The notes: generated by a model not told the origin, from the sequence alone. A DNA stretch of 64,000 bases from Streptomyces sp. Edi2 (GCF_040253635.1 NZ_JBEJGX010000003.1:1364001-1428000); one strand, 5' to 3'; counted from the first letter of the stretch, positions 19,602 through 28,645 are shown. Program-made: numbers and translations.

Positions 19602-21086
19602 GTGTCATTAGGTGCCGGGGCGGGAGTGGTGACAGAGAATCGCGACATCTGCCACCTGATCGGCGGTCAGTCCGTCGAATCCGCAGATGGAAAGACGTTT
19701 GAAACCAGAGATCCGCACGACAATTCGGTGATAGGCACCGTGGCCAGGGGGGCCGCAGCGGACGGCGAGCGTGCGGTTGCCGCGGCACGGAAGGCATTCG
19801 ACGAGGGCCCGTGGCCCAGAATGACTCCCACGGAACGCCGCAAAATCCTCCACGATGTGGCCGACGCCGTGGACGCGCATCGCGAAGAGCTGGCGATGCT
19901 GGAAACCGTGGACAGCGGCAAGATCATCCGGCAGGCGCTGCACGGGGAGATGCCCCGGGTCGCCCAGAATTTGCGGTTCTTCGCCGACTACGCGGCGATG
20001 GCGACCGATGAGGCCTACCCCAACGGCCCGGTACTCGGCTACTCCCTGCGGCCGCCGGCGGGCGTCGTCTCGGCGATCAGCCCATGGAACGCGCCGCTCA
20101 TGCTCGCCACATGGAAGGCCGCACCCGCCCTGGCCTTCGGCAACACCGTGGTACTCAAGCCCGCCCCGCAGACCCCGCTGACGGCGGCCCGGTTCGGCCA
20201 GCTGGCCGCGGCCGCGGGGCTGCCGGAGGGCGTGCTCAACATCGTGCACGGCTTCGGTGCCGATGAAGTGGCCGGCCCGCTGACCAGCGATCCACGCGTG
20301 GACCGCATCACCTTCACGGGCTCCAGCGCCACCGGAGCCCGGATCATGGCCGCCGCGGCCCCCCAGCTGACCCCCGTCTCCGCCGAACTGGGCGGCAAGT
20401 CGGCGAACATCGTCTTCGACGATGCCGATCTGGACGTGGCGGTACCCGAATCGATCAAGGCAATCTTCGGCGGCAACGGCCAGGTGTGCTTCTCCGGGTC
20501 ACGGCTGTTCGTACAGCGCGGGATTCTTCCGGCCTTCCTGGAACGCTTCACCGCGGAGGCGGCGAAAATCGTCGTCGGTGACCCCAAGCGTCACGAGACA
20601 TTCATGGGTCCGCTGATCGAGCAACGGCATCTGGACAAGGTGCAGGGCTATGTCGACCTGGCACGAAAAGAAGGCGGCACGGTCCTCACCGGCGGATCGC
20701 CCGTGACCACCGGCGAACTGTCCCGTGGTTTCTACTTTGCGCCGACAATCATCACCGGGCTGACCAACGACACCCGGACGGCTCAGGAAGAGATTTTCGG
20801 TCCGGTGGAGACGGTCATCCCGTTCGACACCGAAGAAGAAGCACTGCACCTGGCCAATTCCAGCCCTTACGGTCTGGCCGGGATTCTGTTCACCACCCAC
20901 CTCGACCGTGCTCACCGGATGGCGGCCCGCTGGAAAGCCGGCACGGTATGGGTGAACTGCTATTTCGAGCGCGATCTCCGCATGCCCTTCGGCGGCGAAG
21001 GCATCAGCGGGGTCGGCAGAGAAGGCGGCCCGCATTCGCGTGAGTTCTTCACCGAACCTCGCGCCGTGGTCCTGCGCATTCGCTGA
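19602..21086 (+). CDS. dmpC: 2-hydroxymuconic semialdehyde dehydrogenase
   Basis: 494-residue NAD-dependent aldehyde dehydrogenase of the DmpC/XylG/HpaE group. It oxidises the ring-cleavage product 2-hydroxymuconate semialdehyde to 2-hydroxymuconate. Visible: SAISPWNAPLMLATWKAAPA, NAD-binding FTGSSATGARI, catalytic Glu in VSAELGGKSANIV, catalytic Cys in GNGQVCFSGSR, and the C-terminal MPFGGEGISGVGREGG typical of this subgroup. GTG 19602 is preferred (GAGGAGG 9 nt upstream); GTGs at 19581 and 19626 are in frame. First gene of the rightward arm. Confidence 0.9.
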   Translation: MSLGAGAGVVTENRDICHLIGGQSVESADGKTFETRDPHDNSVIGTVARGAAADGERAVAAARKAFDEGPWPRMTPTERRKILHDVADAVDAHREELAMLETVDSGKIIRQALHGEMPRVAQNLRFFADYAAMATDEAYPNGPVLGYSLRPPAGVVSAISPWNAPLMLATWKAAPALAFGNTVVLKPAPQTPLTAARFGQLAAAAGLPEGVLNIVHGFGADEVAGPLTSDPRVDRITFTGSSATGARIMAAAAPQLTPVSAELGGKSANIVFDDADLDVAVPESIKAIFGGNGQVCFSGSRLFVQRGILPAFLERFTAEAAKIVVGDPKRHETFMGPLIEQRHLDKVQGYVDLARKEGGTVLTGGSPVTTGELSRGFYFAPTIITGLTNDTRTAQEEIFGPVETVIPFDTEEEALHLANSSPYGLAGILFTTHLDRAHRMAARWKAGTVWVNCYFERDLRMPFGGEGISGVGREGGPHSREFFTEPRAVVLRIR

Positions 21087-21124
21087 CACCCGGGAACGAC
21101 GATCGCCTCCTTGAAAGAGTCCCC

Positions 21125-21910
21125 ATGACATCAGATGCCTTGCAGGACATCGCCGCGGATCTGAACAGCGCGCACCGGAACGGGAAGGCGGTTCCGTCAG
21201 CCGTGCGCGGCGGTTCCCTTTCCTCCCGGTCCGATGCGTACGAAGTCCAGTGGGCACAGCTGCGGCAGCGGATTTCGGACAATGACCCGCTGCGCGGTTT
21301 CACAGCCGGCCTGGTGTCCGTGCCCGCGCAGCGGAGCATGGACACCTCGGAACCGGTGCTGGGTCATCTCACCGGCAGCATGTTCCATCCCGGCCACGAG
21401 CCCCTGGACGGCGGCAAATTCATCCGCCCCCGCATCGAGCCGGCGCTGGCCTTCGTGCTGGGTGAGCCGCTGCGCGGGCCCGGGGTCACCGTGGCCGACG
21501 CCGTCCGGGCGGTGGACTGTGTACTGCCCGCCCTGGAGATCACCGACTCCGGGTTCGAGGACGGGCCGGCGTCCGTCCTCGACCTGATCGCCGACAACGC
21601 CGGCTGCCGGGGCGTCGTACTGGGCAGCACCCCGGCAGCCCTGCCGGACGTGGACCTGCGGTTGTCCGGCTGTGTGCTGCACCGCAACGGAGAGGTGGCC
21701 GCCACCGGCGCGGGCGGCATGGCGCTCGGCTCGCCCGTCAATGCCCTGGTGTGGGTGGCGAACGCCGTGCGCCAGGAGGACTTCGCCCTCGCCGCCGGCC
21801 AGGTGGTGCTCGTCCCCTGCCTCACCCCGGCCGCCGCCCTCGATCCCGGCGACAGGGTGACCGCGAGCATGGCCGGCGTGGGCACCGTGACCGCCGTGCG
21901 CGCCCGCTGA
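21125..21910 (+). CDS. dmpE: 2-oxopent-4-enoate hydratase (MhpD/DmpE family)
   Basis: 261-residue member of the hydratase/decarboxylase family. It adds water to 2-hydroxypenta-2,4-dienoate to give 4-hydroxy-2-oxovalerate using a divalent metal. Segments GGKFIRPRIEPALAFVLGEP (acidic metal ligands), VLPALEITDSGFED and VADAVRAVDCV are typical. Its sister gene at 22000 is the decarboxylase; in known pathways these two enzymes form a physical complex. The subfamily assignment between hydratase and decarboxylase rests on neighbour logic and overall similarity. Confidence 0.85.
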   Translation: MTSDALQDIAADLNSAHRNGKAVPSAVRGGSLSSRSDAYEVQWAQLRQRISDNDPLRGFTAGLVSVPAQRSMDTSEPVLGHLTGSMFHPGHEPLDGGKFIRPRIEPALAFVLGEPLRGPGVTVADAVRAVDCVLPALEITDSGFEDGPASVLDLIADNAGCRGVVLGSTPAALPDVDLRLSGCVLHRNGEVAATGAGGMALGSPVNALVWVANAVRQEDFALAAGQVVLVPCLTPAAALDPGDRVTASMAGVGTVTAVRAR

Positions 21911-21999
21911 GCCGTGACCGCCGTGCGCGCGCACACCGAGCCGCACGCCCCCACCCGCTGTCCGCCCTACCGTCCGTATCAAAGGAGGCGGCCTCTTTC

Positions 22000-22800
22000 A
22001 TGGCCGAGCCACTGGAAATCCGCTCCGGAGACACCCGGCGCGCAGCCGAGGTCCTGCTCGACGCCGAGCGCTCGGTCACCGCTCGCGGGCCCATCACCGC
22101 GCAATGGCCGGATCTTGACCTGCCGGGCGCCTACACGGTGCAGCGCGAGGCGTTGCAGCAGCGGCTGCAGCGAGGCGAGACGCTGATCGGCGTCAAGCTC
22201 GGCCTCACCTCGCGCGCCAAGCAGATCAGGATGGGGATCGACGCACCGTCCCTGGCATGGCTCACCGATGCCATGGTGCTGCCGGCCGGCGTCCCGCTGC
22301 CCCGGCAGCGGCTGATCCACCCCCGGGCCGAGCCGGAGATCGTCTTCGTGATGCGGGAGCGGCTGGCCGGTCCTGGCATCACCGCGGCGGTCGCCCTTGG
22401 TGCCGTGGACCGCGTCTACGGCGGCATCGAGATCATCGACAGCCGTTACCGCGACTTCAAGTTCACCTTGGCGGACGCGGTGGCGGACAACAGCTCCTCC
22501 GGGCTGTTCGTGCTCGGCCCCCTCGGACGCTCCCCCGAGGGCATGGACCTCGCGCACGAGGCGTGCCTGCTGGAAGTCGACGGCCAGGTGGTCGACTCCG
22601 CCACCGGCGCGGCGGTGCAGGGGCACCCGGCAGAGGCGCTCGCCCTCGCCGCGAACGCCCTCGGCGAGCGGGGACTGGCCATCGAAGCCGGCGCGATCGT
22701 CCTCACCGGCGGCATGACCGACGCGGTCCACGTCCGGCCGGGCGCGAGCGTCGCAGCGCACTTCTCCACTCTCGGCACCATCACCGTCGCAGGAGGCTGA
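22000..22800 (+). CDS. dmpH: 4-oxalocrotonate decarboxylase (2-oxo-3-hexenedioate decarboxylase)
   Basis: 266-residue DmpH/XylI-type decarboxylase converting 2-oxo-3-hexenedioate to 2-hydroxypenta-2,4-dienoate. GVKLGLTSRAKQIRMGIDAP, HPRAEPEIVFVMRERLAGPG and GGIEIIDSRYRDFKFTLADA are characteristic and closer to DmpH than to the hydratase. The frame is open further upstream but AAAGGAGG at 21981-21988 points to ATG 22000. The tautomerase gene follows after 2 nt. A 17-bp sequence at the end of the hydratase gene (GTGACCGCCGTGCGCGC) is repeated just downstream of its stop. Confidence 0.9.
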   Translation: MAEPLEIRSGDTRRAAEVLLDAERSVTARGPITAQWPDLDLPGAYTVQREALQQRLQRGETLIGVKLGLTSRAKQIRMGIDAPSLAWLTDAMVLPAGVPLPRQRLIHPRAEPEIVFVMRERLAGPGITAAVALGAVDRVYGGIEIIDSRYRDFKFTLADAVADNSSSGLFVLGPLGRSPEGMDLAHEACLLEVDGQVVDSATGAAVQGHPAEALALAANALGERGLAIEAGAIVLTGGMTDAVHVRPGASVAAHFSTLGTITVAGG

Positions 22801-22802
22801 GT

Positions 22803-23012
22803 ATGCCGTTCATCGACGTGACCCTGGGCTCCGGACGGTCACCGGAGCAGGTCCGTGCACTGATCCATGAACTGACCGAAGCGGCGCACCGCGCCGTGGG
22901 TGCCCCGCTGGCGAACATCCGGGTGGTCATCCGGGAGGTCGAGCCCGCGCACTGGGCCGCCGGCGACGTCACGACCGAGGAACGCAACGCCCTGAAGAAG
23001 GAAGCCGGTTGA
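22803..23012 (+). CDS. dmpI: 4-oxalocrotonate tautomerase
   Basis: 69-residue tautomerase, the smallest enzyme of the meta pathway. After Met removal the key residues fall in exact register with 4-OT: Pro1 as catalytic base, Arg11 (SGRSPEQ), Arg39 (NIRVVIR) and an aromatic at position 50 (Trp here, Phe in the Pseudomonas enzyme). It isomerises 2-hydroxymuconate to 2-oxo-3-hexenedioate. The 2-nt spacing from the decarboxylase gene indicates co-translation. Presence of a true 4-OT argues that the dehydrogenative branch is complete. Confidence 0.94.
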   Translation: MPFIDVTLGSGRSPEQVRALIHELTEAAHRAVGAPLANIRVVIREVEPAHWAAGDVTTEERNALKKEAG

Positions 23013-23081
23013 GTCTGCCGGAGCCGGCGGCCCAGTCAGCTGACAAGTTCCGCTCCCGCTGTCCGAGAAAGGCACCGAAGC

Positions 23082-24101
23082 ATGAGCGAAGAGACGTACC
23101 GCCACGAGATCGCCCACTTGGCTCGGGTGGAATTACACACACCGGACCCGGACGGCACGCTCTGGTTCTTCAAGGACCTGCTGGGCATGTACGAGACGAG
23201 GCGCGAGGGGCAGTCGGTCTACCTGCGGGGCTATGAGGACCCGTACCAGTGGAGCCTGAAGATCACCGAAGGTCCGGAGCCCCGGATGGACCACGCCGCG
23301 CTGCGGACCTCGTCGCCGGAGGCGCTGGAACGCCGCGTCCGGTCGATGCGGGACGGGAACCAGGACGGCAAGTGGACCGAGGACGAGTTCGGTTACGGCA
23401 AGACCTACGAGTTCCACACGCCCGACGGCCACCACATGTGCCTGCTGTGGGAGGCCGAGAAGTACAAGTCTCCGCCGGAGCTGCGGAGCAAGATCCTCAG
23501 CCGGCCGTCGAAGAAGCCGCTGCAGGGCCTGCCGGTCAAGCGGATCGACCACCTCAACCTGCTGGCCAGCGACGTCACACCGGTCAAGCAGTCCTTCGAG
23601 CGGCACCTCGGTCTGCGGACCAATGAGCGGGTGGTCGACGGCAGCGTCGAGACCGGCGTGTGGATGAGCAGCAGCCAACTCAGTCATGACGTCGCCGTCA
23701 TGCGGGACGCGCGGGGAGCCCGCGGCCGGCTGCACCACGTCGCCTTCTACTACGGCGTGCAGCAGCACACCATCGACGCGGCCGAGATGTTCCGGGACTA
23801 CGACATCACCATCGAGGCGGGCCCGGACCGGCACGGCATCACCCAGAGCTCCTTCCTCTACGTCTTCGAGCCCGGCGGCAACCGGATCGAGCTGTTCGGC
23901 GACCCGGGAATCCTGATCCTCGAACCGGACTTCGAGACCCGTACCTGGACGATGGACCAGATCGACACGGGGACGGCGATCGGCGGCACCAACCTGCCGC
24001 AGGAGACCTACTTCACCTACGGCACCCCGCCCGTCGCCCCCGACCCGGACCCGGATTCCGACCCGGATTCCGACCCGGATCCGGGCTCTCCCCTGCGGTA
24101 A
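23082..24101 (+). CDS. Extradiol dioxygenase (catechol 2,3-dioxygenase family)
   Basis: 339-residue type I extradiol dioxygenase with two vicinal-oxygen-chelate domains. The C-terminal domain has the metal ligands: His157 (RIDHLN), His218 or 219 (GRLHHVAFY) and Glu270 (GNRIELFGDPG). It cleaves catechol or a substituted catechol next to the hydroxyls to a 2-hydroxymuconate semialdehyde. The final ~20 residues are an acidic DPDPDSDPDSDPD tail encoded by 12-bp tandem repeats, absent from typical enzymes. Last gene of the rightward arm; a large hairpin follows. Confidence 0.92.
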   Translation: MSEETYRHEIAHLARVELHTPDPDGTLWFFKDLLGMYETRREGQSVYLRGYEDPYQWSLKITEGPEPRMDHAALRTSSPEALERRVRSMRDGNQDGKWTEDEFGYGKTYEFHTPDGHHMCLLWEAEKYKSPPELRSKILSRPSKKPLQGLPVKRIDHLNLLASDVTPVKQSFERHLGLRTNERVVDGSVETGVWMSSSQLSHDVAVMRDARGARGRLHHVAFYYGVQQHTIDAAEMFRDYDITIEAGPDRHGITQSSFLYVFEPGGNRIELFGDPGILILEPDFETRTWTMDQIDTGTAIGGTNLPQETYFTYGTPPVAPDPDPDSDPDSDPDPGSPLR

Positions 24102-24112
24102 CGCCCCGCCAC

Positions 24113-24166
24113 GCGGCGCCGCCCCGGTGCCAGGCGCACGGTACGCCTGGTCCGGGGCGGCGCCGC
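24113..24166. terminator. Very long hairpin between dioxygenase and Nramp genes
   Basis: A 15-bp perfect arm (GCGGCGCCGCCCCGG at 24113-24127, complement 24152-24166) encloses a second 7-bp stem (CCAGGCG at 24130, CGCCTGG at 24144). There is no T tract, as is usual for Streptomyces terminators. It separates the catabolic operon from mntH. Confidence 0.7.
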
Positions 24167-24263
24167 CATGCGTTCAGGGGGATGCCACGGAGGCGGTCCC
24201 GCAGGTGCCCGCAGGAGCTTGAGCGATACGGACCCGAGCACACACCGTGAGGGGACAGCCCAG

Positions 24264-25526
24264 ATGACCACAGCCGAGATGACCACAACGTCGGTGGAGC
24301 AGCGCGCCCACAGCGAGGTGAAGCGCACCCGGCGGGCCTTTTACGGGCCCGCGTTCGTCGCCGCGGTGGCGTACGTCGACCCCGGCAACTTCGCGACGAA
24401 TTTCCAGGCGGGCGCCAAGTTCGGCTACCTGCTGGTGTGGGTCCTGGTGGTCGCGAATGCCGTCGCCATGTTCATCCAGTACCTCTCGTCGAAGATCGGC
24501 CTGGCGACCGGCACGGACCTGTCTACCCTGTGCCGCCGCAGCCTGCCGCGCCCGGTATCACGGATGCTGTGGGTGCAGGCCGAACTGGTCGTCATCGCAA
24601 CGGACTTGGCGGAGTTCGTCGGCGCTGCCATCGGCCTCAACCTGCTCTTCGGGGTACGGCTCTTCCCCGCGGGCGTCGCCACCGCGGTGATCAGCTTTGC
24701 GGTGCTGGCACTCCAGCGCCGCGGCTACCGCCCCTTCGAGGTCGCCATCACCTTCCTGCTCTCGCTGATCGGTTTCGGCTTCCTCTACCAGCTGTTCGCG
24801 CTGGGCGGTCAGTCATCAGCCGGCATCGCGGCGGGCATGGTGCCCCGCCTCGCGGGCACCGAATCCCTCACCCTGGCGGTCGGCATCATCGGCGCCACCG
24901 TCATGCCGCATGTGATCTATCTGCACTCCGCCATCACCGCACAGCGGCAGTCACCACGCACCCCCCGCGCCAAGAAGGTCGCGCTGCGCAGCCTGCGTAT
25001 CGACTGTGTCTCCGGGCTCGGTCTGGCGGGGCTGATCAACCTGGCGATGTTCTGTGTCGCCGTCGCCCTGTTCCACCGGCCCGGCGGTGACTACAGCGGA
25101 AGCCTGCAAGCCGCTCACCACTCCCTCGGCCAGACCGTCAGCGGTATGGCCGCGCTGGCCTTCGCGGTGGCCCTGCTCGCCTCCGGGCTCTCCTCCTCCG
25201 GCGTGGGCACCTACGCCGGACAGGTCGTCATGCAGGGCTTCCTCCGCCGCCGGATTCCGTTGCTGCTGCGCCGCGGCGTCACCATGGCACCGGCCCTGGT
25301 CGCCCTGGCTGCCGGATTCTCACCGGACTCCGTGCTCGTCACCTCCCAGGTGGTGCTCTCCTTCGGCATCCCGTTCGCCCTCATCCCCCTGGTGCTGTTC
25401 ACACGGAGCCGCAAGCTGATGGGCGGTTACGTCAACAGGCCGCTCACCACCGGGATCGGAGCGGTCCTGGCCTTCGTCCTGTCCGGCCTCAACCTGTACC
25501 TGCTCGGCCAGATCCTGTTCGGCTGA
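24264..25526 (+). CDS. mntH: Nramp-family divalent metal transporter
   Basis: 420-residue, roughly 11-TM proton-coupled Mn2+/Fe2+ importer. The two metal-binding signatures are intact: DPGN in TM1 (residues 39-42) and MPHVIYLHS in TM6. ATG 24264 sits behind GAGGGGA; the frame is open further upstream but without a site. Located directly after the extradiol dioxygenase, it may supply the Fe(II) or Mn(II) that enzyme and the RraA-type aldolase need; that link is inference, since a strong hairpin separates the genes. Confidence 0.93.
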   Translation: MTTAEMTTTSVEQRAHSEVKRTRRAFYGPAFVAAVAYVDPGNFATNFQAGAKFGYLLVWVLVVANAVAMFIQYLSSKIGLATGTDLSTLCRRSLPRPVSRMLWVQAELVVIATDLAEFVGAAIGLNLLFGVRLFPAGVATAVISFAVLALQRRGYRPFEVAITFLLSLIGFGFLYQLFALGGQSSAGIAAGMVPRLAGTESLTLAVGIIGATVMPHVIYLHSAITAQRQSPRTPRAKKVALRSLRIDCVSGLGLAGLINLAMFCVAVALFHRPGGDYSGSLQAAHHSLGQTVSGMAALAFAVALLASGLSSSGVGTYAGQVVMQGFLRRRIPLLLRRGVTMAPALVALAAGFSPDSVLVTSQVVLSFGIPFALIPLVLFTRSRKLMGGYVNRPLTTGIGAVLAFVLSGLNLYLLGQILFG

Positions 25527-25656
25527 GCCCCGGCGGACGGGAACGCCGACGGACAGGACCCCGCCGGACGGGACGGCCTGCAGACCCAGTACCCGGCACC
25601 CGGCCCCGTTCCCCGGGACCCGGCACCCGGGACCCGGGAGTGCGGTAACGGGCCCG

Positions 25657-25995
25657 TCAGCCGTGTGCCGCTGGGAGGAAGTGCAGCAGCAGCACATAAA
25701 CAGCGGTGCCCGCGAAGATGCTCAGCAGCACATTGCGCCGCCACAGATACAGTCCGGCCGTCACGGCGATGCCCGCCGCTTCGGTCAGTCCGTAGGGGCT
25801 GGTGGTGACGTCCACACCGCGCAGCAGGTAGATGACCAGGATCACCATGATTCCGGCCGGCATGTGCTGGGACAGGAAGGCGGTCACCTGCGACGAGCGC
25901 AGCCGTCCGAGGAAGGCGAAGGGGACGGCTCGCAGGGCGAAGGTGATGCCCGCGACGATCACCAGCGCCGAGACCATGTATCCGTTGCTAGGCAT
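25657..25995 (-). CDS. azlD: AzlD-type branched-chain amino acid exporter small subunit
   Basis: 112-residue AzlD-family membrane protein with four hydrophobic helices (for example MVSALVIVAGITFALRAVPF and MPAGIMVILVIYLLRGVDV). AzlD pairs with AzlC to form a LIV-E type exporter of branched-chain amino acids or related compounds. It overlaps the azlC end by 8 nt, the usual AzlCD arrangement. Confidence 0.9.
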   Translation of the reverse strand: MPSNGYMVSALVIVAGITFALRAVPFAFLGRLRSSQVTAFLSQHMPAGIMVILVIYLLRGVDVTTSPYGLTEAAGIAVTAGLYLWRRNVLLSIFAGTAVYVLLLHFLPAAHG

Positions 25996-26728
25996 TGGCG
26001 TGCTCCTTGGGCCGGGTGAAGCGGTAGCGCACGAGCAGCGCGAGTACGTAGAGAGTCATCGCCACCACGAGCATCTGGCCCGGCGCCACCAGCTGGGCGA
26101 AGAGGCCGCATCCCGCGGCCAGAAGCGGAGCGGGCAGGTCCCGTCCCGACCGGCATGCCTCGATCGCCAGCACGGTGAACAACGAGGTCAGGGTGAAGTC
26201 CAGGCCGTCGATCGTGGGCAGGGCCCGGCCGGTCAACGCACCGACCAGCCCGCCCCCGACCCAGTAGGACTGCAGCGACACCTGTGTCGCGATGATCCGC
26301 ACGCTGCTGAAGGAGTCGGCCGGCCTGGTCGCCGTGAGCGCGTAGGCCTCGTCGATCAGGGCGAACACCGCGTAGGTCTTGGCGGCTTTGCCCCGCACGC
26401 GGTGCAGCGGGAACGACAGGCTGTAGAAGACATGCCGGAAATTGACCAGCAGCGTGGTCAGAGCGATCGAGACCAGCGGACTCGCGGCCATCAACATCCC
26501 GACCAGCAAGAACTCCAGCGAGCCGGCGTAAATCAACCCGCTGAACAAGGGCGTCCACCACCAGGCGAGCCCCGACTGCACGACCAGCAGCCCAAAAGTG
26601 ATCCCCAAGGAGAACATCCCCACGCCGACCGGCAGGGTCTCCGCCACCGCCAGACGGATGTCGGACGCTCTCTTCCTGTCCTCCGGCGGAGCAGGCTCGC
26701 CGCGTGCCGTACGCATGTGTGATGACAT
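25988..26728 (-). CDS. azlC: AzlC-family exporter large subunit
   Basis: 246-residue AzlC permease. Characteristic segments: ETLPVGVGMFSLGITFGLLV, YAGSLEFLLVGML and VNFRHVFYSLSFPLHRV, followed by repeated TM helices. Exports branched-chain amino acids together with AzlD. The start is uncertain: ATG 26728 (no clear Shine-Dalgarno, perhaps leaderless) or ATG 26779 further upstream. No regulator is adjacent. Confidence 0.88.
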   Translation of the reverse strand: MSSHMRTARGEPAPPEDRKRASDIRLAVAETLPVGVGMFSLGITFGLLVVQSGLAWWWTPLFSGLIYAGSLEFLLVGMLMAASPLVSIALTTLLVNFRHVFYSLSFPLHRVRGKAAKTYAVFALIDEAYALTATRPADSFSSVRIIATQVSLQSYWVGGGLVGALTGRALPTIDGLDFTLTSLFTVLAIEACRSGRDLPAPLLAAGCGLFAQLVAPGQMLVVAMTLYVLALLVRYRFTRPKEHANA

Positions 26729-26957
26729 GGACGCAACTTTAGTAGGTCCATGTCCCCTTCCTCCGCAGGTCGTTGACATGATCCAGGAGGAGGAAGAGCG
26801 GGCCGCCGTGGCCGGTATCGGACAGGCATGACGCGCCGGTGTCGCCTACGGGACCGGAACGATTCCGGAATCCGGCAGCACCTGCACGAGGCGCCGGCGG
26901 CCGGACAGAACGGCCCCGCCCCTGGCCAGGTCCTGGAGTGGGGCGCCCTCTCACAGG

Positions 26958-28610
26958 TCAGTCGTTCACGCTCTCCCACGGGAACTTGGCGTCGCGGCCG
27001 GCTTCGAGGAGCGGGATCATACGGAACGCCTGGTCCGTGAGGCCGCCGAAGGTGTGCCGGTAGCAGCCACCGGACGGGGCGTGTCCGGCCGCGTACCCGG
27101 CGAGGTTCCAGGTGTACATCGGAACCGTGGCCGGTGCCGACTCGGTGACCTCGCGGGCATCGCGCCCGGCCTGCTCATCGGTGACGATGACGATCCGGTC
27201 GTGGCCCTTGAACTCCTGCCGGAGAGCGAGGGCCGTGTCGGTGCCGCCGCCGAGGAACCAGCCGCCGCCCTTCCAGCGGTCCACCGCGCGCAGCAGCGAC
27301 TCGCCACCCCGCAGCGGGAACGACTTCGTGGCGGCACCCGGGGCATCGCGCTGGTACCGGCGCACGGACGAGAACGAGACGACGTCCGCGCGCTCGCACC
27401 GCTGTCCCAGAGCAATGCCGAACAGGGCTGCGGCGTCCCACCGCATCAGGGTCCCGTCACGGGAGAACCCGGCCTGCATCGAGCTGGAGGTGTCGACCAT
27501 CACCAGCGTCCGGCCACGCAGCTGCGGAATGTTCGCCAGCGACGCGGTCAGGGCCTTCTCCAGGGCGTGCCCCCAGCGCAGCGAAGGCGCGGCCCGGTAC
27601 GCCGAGTAGAAGCGCATCGGCAACTGCCGCGAGCGGGCGACCTGCTCCGGGTCGGCGAGCTTGCGCGCCACCGTCTCGGCGACCTCGTCGGAGACGCCGG
27701 CCTCGTCGAAGTTCCGGAGGTTCCGGAGTCGGGCCATGTAGCCCATGGACGGGATGACCGCCTCCCATGCCGCGGCGTCCATCGGCCCCTGCAGCCAGCC
27801 GGCCAGCGCCTCCCACGTCATGCCCGCGTGCTGCAGGAATGCGGCGGCGTCCGGGCGGGCGAGCAGCGCGCGCCGCTTCTCCACCGGCCACTCGCCGATC
27901 GCGGCCCGGGTGTGCAGCAGTTGCAGCGACTCCGGTATCGGCTTGGCGCGCTGGTGCCGGCGGTCGATGGCGTGCTCGAACAGATCGCCCTGCCACAGCG
28001 CCGTGGGGGCCGGGTGGGTGAGTTCGATGACGTCGCCGAACCGGAAGCCCTTCGTGGCGCTGTCGTACTTGAGGAGCGACTTCTCGTTGTAGAGGTGTCC
28101 GACGGCGTCCTCGATGCCGCGCTTGACGGGCTTGGGGATGCGGCGGCCGTAGCGGGACGTCCAGTAGGCGAGGAGTTCGCCGGGCTCGTCGGCGCGCTGG
28201 AGGACGGAGGCGGTGACCTTGCGGTTCCAGCCCGGGTGCTGCTGCTCGACGACCGGGCCGCCGGCGCCCTTCTCGGCGTGGAGGCGGGCGTGAACGAACT
28301 CGGCAGCACCGACGAGCGCGGCGGTCCGCATGTTGCCGGGCCCGCGCAGCCAGCCGAGCAGGCCGGCCGTCCACTTCGGGTCCTCGACGGCGAGCTGCCG
28401 GACGAGCTGGGTGTAGCGGTCGTCGCGGTCGCCCGCCTTCTCGTAGAAGGTGTCGGTGGCGACGAAGTTGGCGACGGCGAGCAGGAAGAGCTCCGAGCGG
28501 ATGTCGCGGAGGTAGCCGGCGCCGCCTTCGTGGGTGGTGGTGCGTTCGCCGGTCGTGGTCACGGGCGAGCCGGCGCCCGTGCGAGCCGTGCGAGTGTTGA
28601 AGCGAGACAA
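26958..28610 (-). CDS. rsr: TROVE-domain Ro60 ortholog (Rsr), Y-RNA-binding protein
   Basis: 550-residue bacterial Ro60. The N-terminal two-thirds is the HEAT-like TROVE ring that binds Y RNA on its outside and 3' ends of misfolded RNA in its cavity (ELFLLAVANFVATDTFYE, MRTAALVGAAEF). The C-terminus is a von Willebrand A domain with intact MIDAS start DTSSSM at about residue 373 and a conserved GGTDTALAL. Bacterial Rsr works with exoribonucleases such as PNPase in RNA decay and stress survival. TTG 28610 is chosen because it has GAGGGG at 7 nt and yields the family N-terminus SRFNTRT; GTG 28625 is the alternative. Two Y-RNA-like genes lie immediately upstream on the same strand. Confidence 0.93.
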   Translation of the reverse strand: MSRFNTRTARTGAGSPVTTTGERTTTHEGGAGYLRDIRSELFLLAVANFVATDTFYEKAGDRDDRYTQLVRQLAVEDPKWTAGLLGWLRGPGNMRTAALVGAAEFVHARLHAEKGAGGPVVEQQHPGWNRKVTASVLQRADEPGELLAYWTSRYGRRIPKPVKRGIEDAVGHLYNEKSLLKYDSATKGFRFGDVIELTHPAPTALWQGDLFEHAIDRRHQRAKPIPESLQLLHTRAAIGEWPVEKRRALLARPDAAAFLQHAGMTWEALAGWLQGPMDAAAWEAVIPSMGYMARLRNLRNFDEAGVSDEVAETVARKLADPEQVARSRQLPMRFYSAYRAAPSLRWGHALEKALTASLANIPQLRGRTLVMVDTSSSMQAGFSRDGTLMRWDAAALFGIALGQRCERADVVSFSSVRRYQRDAPGAATKSFPLRGGESLLRAVDRWKGGGWFLGGGTDTALALRQEFKGHDRIVIVTDEQAGRDAREVTESAPATVPMYTWNLAGYAAGHAPSGGCYRHTFGGLTDQAFRMIPLLEAGRDAKFPWESVND

Positions 28611-28634
28611 AAGAGAACCCCTCACGTGGAGGGG
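28609..28634 (-). terminator. Intrinsic terminator of the Y RNA that contains the rsr ribosome site
   Basis: On the minus strand CCCCTC, five bases, GAGGGG forms a hairpin (28618-28634) followed by the pyrimidine tract TTCTCTTTT. The 3' arm GAGGGG is at the same time the Shine-Dalgarno for the TTG start of rsr at 28610, so termination and rsr translation are mutually exclusive folds. Confidence 0.7.
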
Positions 28635-28645
28635 AAGCTCAGCAA

